Assembly: GCA_964560495.1 (NCBI GenBank)
Contig: CAZLMM010000029.1
Location: 1-64,000, forward strand
Direction: 5' to 3'
DNA: 64,000 bases
Source: UBA5069 sp964560495
Lineage (GTDB): Bacteria > Chloroflexota > Anaerolineae > Caldilineales > Caldilineaceae
Shown here: one piece after another, positions 28,017-36,160 of the stretch
Position numbering within the stretch: the stretch's first letter is position 1
Layout of the letters: every line of letters starts with the position of its first letter
Program-made: the position numbers and the translations under genes
Notes under the pieces: model-generated
The model's database searches: none
Told to the model about the DNA's origin: nothing
The model's input: the letters and a program-made list of their open reading frames with translations, nothing else

Positions 28017-29383
28017 GACGGGAAGAGCTTTTCGACGACATTGACGCGATAGGCCTGCCAGGCCGGCAACAGCCCCGCCAGGATGCCGAGCGCCAGCGGC
28101 GCCAACCACAAAGCTGCCTCAACATTCCCCAAATAGGAAATCGAGAGCGGAATGGCCGACTGGCGCGTGATCTCCGACGCGATCAGGGTCGCCGCGCCGT
28201 AGCCGAGCACGCGCCCCAAAAGTGCGCCCAACAGCGCAATCAACACCGTCTCGACCAGCACGACGAGCACGACGGTGCGCCGGCTGGCTCCCACCCCGCG
28301 CAGGATCGCCAGCAACTGTTGGCGCGACTCGGTGGCGCTGTAGATGGCGAGAAAGAGCGTGAGCGCCGCCATCACTGCGGCCAGATAGCCGACGACGATC
28401 AGAATCTCCTGGCCCTGGTTGAGCAGGTCGAAGAGGCTGCCCAACTCACGCCCCGGAAAAACGGCCTGCGCCTCGGCGCCGGTGTAGAACTCGCGCCAGA
28501 GTTCGTTGGCTTCGATGAAGCCGGTCGGCTGCACAAGCACCGCCGTCACCTGGCCGTCGGCGACGTGGTCGTGATCGGCGTGCTCTTCTCCTGTATGCTC
28601 AGAATCGGCCTGTGCTTCGTCGTCGTGGTCGTGATCGGCGGTTTCGGTGGTGACGGCACTGGCGACAATGGTGGTGGCGTCGTGATCGACTTCTGCACCT
28701 TGCTCGGCTTCTTCGTGGCCTCCAGGCTCATCGTCGGTGGGTTCGGCATGCATCAGCACCACACTGTCCACCGTCGTGAATGCGGCGTTGTCGAAGGGCG
28801 TGCCGCTGGGCTGCAGGATGCCGACCACGGTGTGCACTTCGGCGTGGTTGTCGCCCTCCAGCCCCTGTGCCACGCCATGCTGCGGCTGGAAGCGATCGCC
28901 GATGCGCAGTCCAAGCTCCGCTGCGGCGCGGCTGCCGAGCACCGCCTCAAAATCCGCCGCGAACAAACGCCCATTCGCCAACACAAAGGAGGGCGGCTCC
29001 TGCCGCGACGGGCGCAAGTCGAAGAAATGCTGGTCCGTACCGATGAGGCGCGCCCCGCCCACGTTGTCGCCCATGGCCACCGGCACGGCCAATGCTACGC
29101 GCGGGTCATCGCGCAGTTCCTCATAGACGTGCCCGTCGATGTTGCCGACAGGAAGGCCCTGCAGCAGCAGTGTGCTCAGCACAAGCTGCTGCCCGCTCCC
29201 TTTGGCGCCAACCACCAGCACGCCGAACGGGTCGCTGGCGCGGATGATGCCGCGCTGCAGCGCGTCGTTGAGATGGGTCACGGTCACGGCGAGCGCCAGC
29301 GCCAACGCAATGACGGTGATCGTCACCAATGTTTGCACCGGCCGGTTGAGCAGGTTGCGCCACGCAATTTTCAGTTCGTACAT
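28013..29383 (-). CDS. FtsX/MacB-type ABC permease with His-rich external loop
   Basis: A 456-residue permease with the four-helix MacB/LolC layout: helix 1 at about 15-37, a large extracytoplasmic domain, then three helices in the last 140 residues (around 325-350, 370-395 and 420-445). The N-terminal ELKIAWRNLLNRPVQT is typical. The special feature is an insertion at about 212-273 with ten or more histidines among many Asp/Glu (for example HDHDDEAQADSEHTGEEH), as in zinc-handling proteins. With the ATPase and the DUF3299-like lipoprotein it resembles zinc-regulated zrg-type clusters. A lipoprotein or macrolide exporter remains possible. Confidence 0.85.
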   Translation of the reverse strand: MYELKIAWRNLLNRPVQTLVTITVIALALALAVTVTHLNDALQRGIIRASDPFGVLVVGAKGSGQQLVLSTLLLQGLPVGNIDGHVYEELRDDPRVALAVPVAMGDNVGGARLIGTDQHFFDLRPSRQEPPSFVLANGRLFAADFEAVLGSRAAAELGLRIGDRFQPQHGVAQGLEGDNHAEVHTVVGILQPSGTPFDNAAFTTVDSVVLMHAEPTDDEPGGHEEAEQGAEVDHDATTIVASAVTTETADHDHDDEAQADSEHTGEEHADHDHVADGQVTAVLVQPTGFIEANELWREFYTGAEAQAVFPGRELGSLFDLLNQGQEILIVVGYLAAVMAALTLFLAIYSATESRQQLLAILRGVGASRRTVVLVVLVETVLIALLGALLGRVLGYGAATLIASEITRQSAIPLSISYLGNVEAALWLAPLALGILAGLLPAWQAYRVNVVEKLFPS

Positions 29384-29440
29384 TATCGGCCTGGATTTCT
29401 CCGCGTATCCTTTGTTTAGTGGGCAGGCGCGGCCATGTCG

Positions 29441-30142
29441 CTACTGAAAAACATTCGTCGCGCCGACGGCTTCACGCAAGACACCGTTGTGTAGATCGGC
29501 GACGCGGTCGAAGCGGTGCGCCAACGCTGGGTCGTGGCTTGCCACGAGCAAGGTGGCGCCGTGCTGCCGGCAACTCTCTTGCAGCAGGTCCATGACTACG
29601 TCGCTGGAACGTTCGTCGAGGGCTGCGGTCGGCTCGTCGGCCAAGACGATGGCGGGACGCGCGGCCAGGGCGCGGGCGACGGCCACGCGCAGCCGCTGTC
29701 CTGTGCTCAACTGGACCGGTCGGTGGCGGTCGAACTCGCTCAGCCCGACGCTGGCCAACAATTCGCGGGCGCGCGCGCGGCGTTCGCCTGACTTGAGCGT
29801 GCGACCGAAGACGAGCGGCATCTCGATATTTTCGAGGGTCGAGAGCATCGGCGCCAGGTGGTGCATCTGGAAGATGTAACCGATCGTCGTGGCGCGCAGG
29901 TGGTCGCGCTCACTTTCGCGCAGCGCAAAGAGGGAGTGACTGCCCAGCCACACCGTGCCCGCGGTCGGCGGCAGCAACCCGGCCAGGATGTTGAGCAGCG
30001 TCGTCTTGCCGCTGCCGCTGACGCCGCGCAACAGCACCTGGGCGCCGGCGGGAACATGCCAGACGTCGATGTCCAGGACGGTGCGCGCTTCCAGGTCTGG
30101 CGCGGTGTAGGTGTGGCGCAGTTGTTGGACCAGAATGTCCAT
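29441..30142 (-). CDS. ABC transporter ATP-binding protein (MacB/LolD type)
   Basis: A 233-residue nucleotide-binding subunit. Walker A is GVSGSGKT (40-47), Q-loop FQMHHLAP (91-98), signature LSTGQ (145-149, Thr replacing the usual Gly), Walker B IVLADE with Glu170, and switch His203 in ASHD. It is of the LolD/MacB class, which pairs with FtsX-type permeases such as the gene 57 bases downstream. Its ATG shares one base with the stop of the upstream DUF3299-like gene (TAATG), so the two are coupled. Confidence 0.92.
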   Translation of the reverse strand: MDILVQQLRHTYTAPDLEARTVLDIDVWHVPAGAQVLLRGVSGSGKTTLLNILAGLLPPTAGTVWLGSHSLFALRESERDHLRATTIGYIFQMHHLAPMLSTLENIEMPLVFGRTLKSGERRARARELLASVGLSEFDRHRPVQLSTGQRLRVAVARALAARPAIVLADEPTAALDERSSDVVMDLLQESCRQHGATLLVASHDPALAHRFDRVADLHNGVLREAVGATNVFQ

Positions 30143-30822
30143 TACAGCAACTCCAGTTTATCGGCGTAGATGCGCACCAGGCTGAGCATCCCGGTCTCTG
30201 GATCAATCGAGGGACCCACTTCGAGCGTGCCATAGAGCCGCATGGGGCGTTCGGTCGGGCGAATGGCGCCATCCGCCAGATAGACCAGAGCGATATCGTC
30301 GGGCCAGTCGGCGGCGGTGCTACAGAAGGGACAGTAGGCGAGCTGGATGCGCGTCAGCACAAACCAGTCCAGTTCCGCCTTGAGCGGCGGCGCCATGTAG
30401 CCCTCGATCACGACCTGCTGGCCGTCGAGCGCCACCAGCTTGTCGGAGAGGATCAGGCCCGTGCGCACGTTGTAGCCGTCGTAGAATTCGTCGAAGGCGA
30501 GCCTGACCGGCCTCTCAGCGAACGAAATCGGCGTGCGCGGCGTCGGGCGCATGGCGGCGTCCGTTGCCTGCGCCACGGCCAGCGCGCTGCCGGCAGGCAG
30601 ATTGAGATTCAACGGGGTCGGTGTGGCCGCGGGCGTCTGTTCCGACGGTGTGCTTGTCGCTGGCTGTGCAGGTGGCATGGTTGGCGTCTGTGCGGCATTG
30701 AAGGTGGCCGGCAAGGGCGTCACGGCGCTCAACTCGCTCAGACGCGTCGCGCTGCAGCCGACAAACAGGAGCGCAGTTAGCATGAGGATCGGCAGCGGGC
30801 AAAGAGAGGATATGGTCTTCAT
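30142..30822 (-). CDS. DUF3299-like lipoprotein
   Basis: A 226-residue exported lipoprotein: lipobox LLFVGC with Cys23, then a Thr/Pro-rich spacer to about residue 100. The C-terminal 125 residues carry the DUF3299-like pattern: QVVIEGYMAPPLKAELDWF, then LAYCPFCSTAADWP with Cys164 and Cys167, and a final short beta region (MRLYGTLEVG). Proteins of this family sit in zinc-repressed transporter clusters in Proteobacteria (ZrgD-like), as I recall them. Here it is coupled to the ATPase and 97 bases downstream of alkaline phosphatase. Metal binding by the Cys pair is inferred. Confidence 0.7.
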   Translation of the reverse strand: MKTISSLCPLPILMLTALLFVGCSATRLSELSAVTPLPATFNAAQTPTMPPAQPATSTPSEQTPAATPTPLNLNLPAGSALAVAQATDAAMRPTPRTPISFAERPVRLAFDEFYDGYNVRTGLILSDKLVALDGQQVVIEGYMAPPLKAELDWFVLTRIQLAYCPFCSTAADWPDDIALVYLADGAIRPTERPMRLYGTLEVGPSIDPETGMLSLVRIYADKLELL

Positions 30823-30860
30823 GACATCTCGTATGAACTTGGGAACGCAACAAGCAGGTG

Positions 30861-30886
30861 TGGGGACGCGGCGCGCCGCGTCCCCA
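30861..30886. repeat. 26-nt perfect palindrome before the ABC cluster
   Basis: TGGGGACGCGGCG is followed directly by its reverse complement. In RNA it gives an extremely stable stem. It lies between the alkaline phosphatase stop and the lipoprotein start, where it could end the phosphatase transcript or stabilise mRNA; no U tract follows on the minus strand. Confidence 0.7.
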
Positions 30887-30919
30887 CTGTTCCAAGGCTG
30901 GTGCAAGTTAGGAACAAAG

Positions 30920-32824
30920 CTAGCGCACGTAGCAGCGGCCGTTGAAGACCACGCCTGCGCACTCCGCATCATCGCCCTGATCGGCGGCCATGCCATCTTC
31001 CGCCAGCGGATCGAGACCCAAGGCGTAAGCCATGCCGAAGAAGGTCTCAGTGTTGTCCATGACCTGGCCGAAGAAATCAGCGCCAGGGCCGGCAGCGAAG
31101 ACCGGCACATCCTGCAGCGTGTGGACGCCGGTGCTGGAATTCAGCGGCAGGTTGCCGGTGAGCAGAATACCATTCGGGTCATCGTCCGGGTTGTCCACGT
31201 AGTTGCCGTCGGCATCGGCCACGGCCGGCACGCGCGGCGTCACGCTGACCTGGAAGTCCTCGGTGTAGTCCGGGTGATTGTTGACCAGGCCGGCAAAGAC
31301 GATTGGCACGTCCCAGGTGTCCGGGTAGGTGTCGCCGTCGGCGTCCTCATAGCCAGGGAAGCCAGCGCGGTCGTAGATGCGGATCGCCGCGCGCTTGCCG
31401 GCGTCGTCTTCGGCAGCGTTGAAGATTTCAGTATTCACCGTGCCGTAGACTTCGTAGCCGTGGCCGTGGTCCGCGGTGGCGACGATCAGCGTCTCTGGCG
31501 CGTTGACAGCGGCCCACTCGATGGCGGCGGCAAGCGCATTGTCAAACTCGATCAGGTCCGAAAGCGCACGTTCCTGGTCCAGCGGGTGCAACTGCTTGTC
31601 CACACTGCCCGACTCGACCATCAGGTAGAAGCCATTCTCGTTTTGACCGAGCACGTCGAGCGCACTCAAGGTCATGTCGACCAAACCTGGCTGATCCGGG
31701 AAATCCCCCAGGTTGTCGGTGTAGACGTTGCGGTCGAGCCAGACATTCATGTCACCCGACTGGAAAATGCCGAGCAGTTTCTCGGGCGTCCCCTCGCTCA
31801 TGGCGCTGGCCAGTTCTTCGGCGGTGGTGACGACTGTGTAGCCTGCCGCTTCGTATTCATCGAACATGTTGCGACCGTCGGTGCGGCGACCGCCGGCGAC
31901 AGCTTCCGGCAGCATGTAGCGACCGTCGCCGCCCATGATCACTTCCGGCATGAGCCCCTCATCCAACGGCGCGGCAGCCAGGAAATCGCGGTCGCCGCGA
32001 CGGCGTGTATGACCGAAGACCGCGGCCGGTGTGGCGTCGGTCCAGCCGGCCGTCGTGACGATGCCGACCGCCATACCGCGCGTGCGCTTGAGAATTTCGG
32101 CCAGCGTCTCCTGGCGCGGGTCGTCCAGCGTATCCGGCGAGGTGTCGGCGTAGACGCCCAGCGCATTCACCGAGGACTTGTGACCGGTGTTGAGTGCGCT
32201 GGCAGTGTTGGCGCTGTCGGCCATGATCGAATCGACGCTCGAGGTCTGCAAGAGGCCGATGGCTTCCATCTGATCCATGGCAAAGTACCCGTTCGTCTTG
32301 CCCTGTGTGTTGCCGCGTGAGGCAACGCGAGCAGCAGTGATGGCTGGCACGCTCATGCCGTCGGCCACAAAGAGGATGACGTTCTTGGCGCCGGCGCCGG
32401 CCTGCGGCTGACGCGCATACCAGTCGACGCTCGTGGTTGCGCCGCCCGCCGTCACCTCGACGATGTAGAGACCGGCTTCGGGCAGCGTCACCTGGCGCCA
32501 GATGACCGACTGCGCAGGGGTCGGGGCATTCTCGTCGCCGAAGGTCCAGCTTTCAGCTTCCGGTTCAGCGCCGAAGAATGCGGCGGCGTCTTCGCCGTTG
32601 ATCGTTACGGCGAAGTCATCGGGCATCGCTTCTGCGTGAACCTCGACGCGGAAGTCGAAATAGGCGCCCGGCAACATGGTTGCGCGATCGATGGGCAGAA
32701 TGAGCACGGGCGGCGCTTCGTCCTGGGCGGCGGCGGACAGCACGGGCAGCGCCGTCACCACGAGGATGAGCGCCAGCAACATGCGAGCAATAACACCCAT
32801 TCCTTTGTACACTTTGCTTTTCAC
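30920..32824 (-). CDS. Secreted alkaline phosphatase
   Basis: About 634 residues, exported. I prefer the GTG at 32824 (MKSKVYKGMGVIARM.) because it follows an AGAAGGGA ribosome site and gives the signal peptide a basic n-region; the ATG at 32800 is the alternative. After an N-terminal beta domain of about 110 residues comes the alkaline phosphatase core: metal Asp155 in FVADGMS, nucleophile Ser204 in MADSANTASALNTG, metal ligands in LMVESGSVDKQLH and ATADHGHGYE. It releases phosphate from organic esters and needs zinc, which fits the metal-transport genes just downstream. The C-terminal tail carries two Cys (ECAGVVFNGRC) that may form a disulfide. Confidence 0.92.
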   Translation of the reverse strand: MKSKVYKGMGVIARMLLALILVVTALPVLSAAAQDEAPPVLILPIDRATMLPGAYFDFRVEVHAEAMPDDFAVTINGEDAAAFFGAEPEAESWTFGDENAPTPAQSVIWRQVTLPEAGLYIVEVTAGGATTSVDWYARQPQAGAGAKNVILFVADGMSVPAITAARVASRGNTQGKTNGYFAMDQMEAIGLLQTSSVDSIMADSANTASALNTGHKSSVNALGVYADTSPDTLDDPRQETLAEILKRTRGMAVGIVTTAGWTDATPAAVFGHTRRRGDRDFLAAAPLDEGLMPEVIMGGDGRYMLPEAVAGGRRTDGRNMFDEYEAAGYTVVTTAEELASAMSEGTPEKLLGIFQSGDMNVWLDRNVYTDNLGDFPDQPGLVDMTLSALDVLGQNENGFYLMVESGSVDKQLHPLDQERALSDLIEFDNALAAAIEWAAVNAPETLIVATADHGHGYEVYGTVNTEIFNAAEDDAGKRAAIRIYDRAGFPGYEDADGDTYPDTWDVPIVFAGLVNNHPDYTEDFQVSVTPRVPAVADADGNYVDNPDDDPNGILLTGNLPLNSSTGVHTLQDVPVFAAGPGADFFGQVMDNTETFFGMAYALGLDPLAEDGMAADQGDDAECAGVVFNGRCYVR

Positions 32825-32993
32825 CTTGTTTATCCCTTCTTGTTCACAATGACCATAGTGCTTGTTGTTCAGTGGCAGACCTGCCGCGGCAATTATGAAG
32901 GCCTTGTATGAACGTTCCGTGATCGGGCGTTTATCACTTGCCTTGCAAATGGTTAGCAAACACAACAAGGCAAGAGATGCGCACTACCGATTA

Positions 32994-33045
32994 TTAACGC
33001 CACATTTACACGCCTGAAATCCTTCCTTAACACGCTCTGCTTACC
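32994..33045 (+). promoter_or_regulatory. Candidate Pho-box-like direct repeats
   Basis: In the 298-base divergent region between alkaline phosphatase and the phytase-like gene, TTAACG (32994), TTTACA (33005) and TTAACA (33027) lie in phase with an 11-base period, one position (33016) being degenerate. PhoB/PhoP operators are direct repeats of similar TTAAC-type half-sites with 11-base spacing. The gene functions fit phosphate control. The match is by eye only. Confidence 0.35.
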
Positions 33046-33122
33046 CTTCTAGTGTGTGGTTCCTCAACGTTGTTCCAAAGCCGAAATCAACCTCTCCCAC
33101 ATGTAAAGGAGTCAAAACCCGT

Positions 33123-35918
33123 ATGAATGCATGGAAGTCCTTGTTGGCGGGTGCGCTTACCGCCGTCTTGCTGGCGCCGTCCCTAGCCATGCCAGTAGCA
33201 CGCGCCCAAGACGCAGCGCCACCGATCACGATCAGCGTGCTGGGCACGTACAGCACCGGCCAGCTCGATGCCGCCGCGGCCGAGATCGTCGCCTACCACG
33301 CGGCGACGCAGCGCGCCTATGTCGTCAACGGCGGCGACAAGACGATCGATATCCTCGATGTGAGCGACCCGACCGCCCCGACCCTGGTCAGCCAGATCGA
33401 CATGACGCAGTTCGGCGACGCCGCCACCAGCGTCGCGACGTTCGAAGATGTCGTCGCCGTGGCCGTGCCCGCCGCCGAGAAGACCGACCCCGGCGCGGTC
33501 GTCTTTCTCGACCCGGACGGTGCACTGCTCGGCCAGGTGACGGTCGGCGCGCTGCCGGACATGCTCACCTTTACACCCGACGGCCATTATGTGGTCACGG
33601 CGAATGAGGGCGAACCCAACGCCGATTACTCGGTCGACCCGGAAGGCTCGATTTCGATCATCGACGTGAGCGGTGGCATCGAGGCGTTGAGCGAGGAGAG
33701 CGTCAGGACGGCCGGCTTCAGCCAGTTCAATGACGCCAAACTCGACCCACGCATCCGCGTCTATGGCCCTGACGCCACCGTTGCGCAGGATCTGGAGCCG
33801 GAGTACGCTGCCATCTCAGCGGACAGCACGACGGCCTTTGTGACGCTGCAAGAGAACAACGCCCTCGCCGTGGTCGATTTGGCCAACGCCGAAGTCACGG
33901 CGCTGCTGCCGCTGGGTTTCAAGCACTTCGATGCGCCGGTCGCCACGCTGCACGCCTATGACATCGCCGACCGGCCGGTGTTGGGCACGACCGCTGCCGG
34001 TCAGGAAATTCTGCTCGGCGGCTTCTCCGGCCTCTTCTACGAGGGCATGGACGACAGCGGTCGCATGGTCTTCGTCACGCACACCGACCGCGGCCCGAAC
34101 CCGGAACCGGTGGACGTGGACGGCGACGGCGTCAACGAGCGCCCCTTTGCCCTGCCCGACTTTCAGCCTGTGATCGTGCGGCTGGCCGTCGATCCGGCGA
34201 CGGGTGCGGTCGAGATCGTAGAGCAGATCGGCCTGAAGCGCGCCGATGGGACGCCGCTCACCGGTCTGCCCAACCTGGCCGGCGACACAGGCATGGCCTA
34301 TGCCGACGAGGAGCCGGTCGATCTCACCGGCGCCCCGCTCGAACTCGACCCGCTGGGCGCCGACCTGGAAGGTATCGTACGCGCCGAGGATGGGACCTAC
34401 TGGATGGTGGACGAGTATCGCCCCGCCATCTATCACTTCACGCCGGATGGCACGCTGGCCGCCCGCTATGTGCCGGAAGGCTCCAACAGCGAGGAGACCG
34501 GCGTGGCGGTTGGCGAAGAGGCGATCCCGGCCATCTATGCCCAGCGCCGCGCCAACCGTGGCTTCGAGGCGGCCGCCCTGCGTGACGGCATCCTCTACGC
34601 CTTCATCCAAAGCCCCATCGACAACCCGGACGGCGGCAAGGACAGCAGCTCCAGAGCCGCCACGCTGGTGCGCATCCTGGCCTTCGACACGACGGCAAAA
34701 GCCGCAGTGGGCGAGTACTTCTACCGGCTCGACGGCGCCGGTGTGGACAAGATCGGCGACGCGGTCGTAATGCCCGATGGCACGTTCCTGGTGCTGGAAC
34801 GTGACGACGCCACCGGCGGCGCCGCGCGCAAGCTGGTCTACCACATCGACATCGACGCCGCCACCAACTTCCTGGGCTATGAGCTGCCTCTCGGCGTCGA
34901 GCTGCAGAGCGACGCTGGTCTAGCTGCGCTGGGCATTACACCCGTTGCCAAGACCTTGTTGGTGGACCTGGGCGCCCTCGGCTATGACATGGTCGACAAG
35001 CCGGAAGGGCTGGCGCTGATCGACGAGAACACGCTGGCGGTGATCAACGACAACGACTTCGGCACAGGCGGCGTCTTCGACCCGGCCACCGGGCTGATCG
35101 AGGAGAACCCGAATCCCACGCCGGTCGTACTGGGCATCGTTCATCTGGCATCGAACGGGCTGGACGCCAGCGACGAGGACGGCTCTATCAATATCGCCAA
35201 CTGGCCGGTGCAGGGCATGTACATGCCAGACACCATCGCCGCGTATGAAGTGGACGGCGCGACCTACCTGGTCACGGCCAACGAAGGCGACGCCCGTGAT
35301 TATGATGGTTACAGCGAGGAGAAGCGCCTGGCTAGCCTGGTGCTCGACGCCACGGCCTTCCCGAATGCCGCCGAGTTGCAGCGCGCGGAGAACCTGGGCC
35401 GCCTGCGCGTGAGCACAGCCAGCACCGACACGGACGGCGACGGTCTGGTGGATCGCATCGCTGCTTACGGTGGGCGTTCGTTCTCGATCTGGGATACGGC
35501 AGGCAACCTGGTCTTCGACAGCGGCGACGCCATCGAACGGATCACCGCCGAGCTGCTGCCCGATGGCTTCAACAGCAGCGGCGAGAACGAGAGCTTCGAC
35601 AGCCGCAGCGATGACAAAGGCCCAGAACCGGAAGCGTTGGCGCTGGGCGAGATCGACGGGCGCACCTATGCCTTTGTCGGGCTGGAGCGCATCGGCGGCG
35701 TCATGGTCTGGGAGATCACCGACCCGCGCGCGCCGGTCTTCGTGCAGTACGCCAACAATCGAGACTTCACCGTGGCGACCGAGGAAGCCGGCGACCTGGC
35801 GCCCGAAGGCATCGTCTTCGTGCCGGCGGAGGATAGCCCCACCGGCGCCCCGCTGCTTATCGTCGCCAACGAGTTTAGCGGCACGACCACGGTGTGGGGC
35901 ATCACTCCAGGCGAGTAG
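33123..35918 (+). CDS. Secreted choice-of-anchor I/phytase-esterase-like protein
   Basis: A 931-residue exported protein; signal peptide LLAGALTAVLLAPSLAMPVARA. The first 270 residues and the last 270 together look like one beta-propeller of the 'choice-of-anchor I' type (VNGGDKTIDILDVSDPTAP, VTANEGEPNADY early; VTANEGDARDYDGY, PEALALGEIDGRTYAFVGL late). Between them sits a domain like the phytase-associated esterase (GGFSGLFYEGMDDSGR, VTHTDRGPNP, GDLEGI-like DLEGIVRAEDGTYWMVDEY). Ca-binding Asp-rich repeats such as DVDGDGVNE and DTDGDGL occur. Its divergence from alkaline phosphatase suggests a shared role in scavenging organic phosphate outside the cell. AAGGAG precedes the ATG at 33123. 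Confidence 0.8.
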   Translation: MNAWKSLLAGALTAVLLAPSLAMPVARAQDAAPPITISVLGTYSTGQLDAAAAEIVAYHAATQRAYVVNGGDKTIDILDVSDPTAPTLVSQIDMTQFGDAATSVATFEDVVAVAVPAAEKTDPGAVVFLDPDGALLGQVTVGALPDMLTFTPDGHYVVTANEGEPNADYSVDPEGSISIIDVSGGIEALSEESVRTAGFSQFNDAKLDPRIRVYGPDATVAQDLEPEYAAISADSTTAFVTLQENNALAVVDLANAEVTALLPLGFKHFDAPVATLHAYDIADRPVLGTTAAGQEILLGGFSGLFYEGMDDSGRMVFVTHTDRGPNPEPVDVDGDGVNERPFALPDFQPVIVRLAVDPATGAVEIVEQIGLKRADGTPLTGLPNLAGDTGMAYADEEPVDLTGAPLELDPLGADLEGIVRAEDGTYWMVDEYRPAIYHFTPDGTLAARYVPEGSNSEETGVAVGEEAIPAIYAQRRANRGFEAAALRDGILYAFIQSPIDNPDGGKDSSSRAATLVRILAFDTTAKAAVGEYFYRLDGAGVDKIGDAVVMPDGTFLVLERDDATGGAARKLVYHIDIDAATNFLGYELPLGVELQSDAGLAALGITPVAKTLLVDLGALGYDMVDKPEGLALIDENTLAVINDNDFGTGGVFDPATGLIEENPNPTPVVLGIVHLASNGLDASDEDGSINIANWPVQGMYMPDTIAAYEVDGATYLVTANEGDARDYDGYSEEKRLASLVLDATAFPNAAELQRAENLGRLRVSTASTDTDGDGLVDRIAAYGGRSFSIWDTAGNLVFDSGDAIERITAELLPDGFNSSGENESFDSRSDDKGPEPEALALGEIDGRTYAFVGLERIGGVMVWEITDPRAPVFVQYANNRDFTVATEEAGDLAPEGIVFVPAEDSPTGAPLLIVANEFSGTTTVWGITPGE

Positions 35919-35953
35919 CGCACGCAGCAGCTGACGGAAACCAATGAAGATGA

Positions 35954-35999
35954 CACAACACGAGTCAGCCTGGATTCCTGGGGGCTGACTCGTGTTGTG
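35954..35999. terminator. 17-bp hairpin after the phytase-like gene
   Basis: Arms 35954-35970 and 35983-35999 are perfectly complementary (ACACGAGTCAGCC core) with a 12-base loop. It lies 36 bases after the phytase-like stop codon. The stem is strong, but the following bases (CATGGCACG) are not U-rich, so termination efficiency is uncertain. Confidence 0.7.
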
Positions 36000-36160
36000 C
36001 ATGGCACGCTTGGAACGAATCCACAACATGATTGGACGACAATCTGGGGGTATACTATTGGCATTCACCTTGCGCGAGTAGGGGCCAGTGCATGCCCATT
36101 CCGGGTCGAGGTTGTGGCGACTCGGTGCACTGCGTGCATCGCGGTTGGATAGACAGCACC

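Noticed and set aside
28013..30142. Reading the ABC genes as a LolCDE lipoprotein-export system
   Set aside because: Only one permease is present, it has a His-rich loop, and the DUF3299-like lipoprotein next to it fits a metal cluster better; kept as an alternative only.
28319..32320. Plus-strand frames opposite the permease and alkaline phosphatase genes
   Set aside because: Same reason: composition of antisense frames, while the minus-strand proteins carry clear catalytic motifs.
36033..36056. TTGGAC and TATACT as a promoter of the pyruvate kinase-like gene
   Set aside because: The spacing is only 12 bases; the TATACT may be a -10 box, but no acceptable -35 was found.
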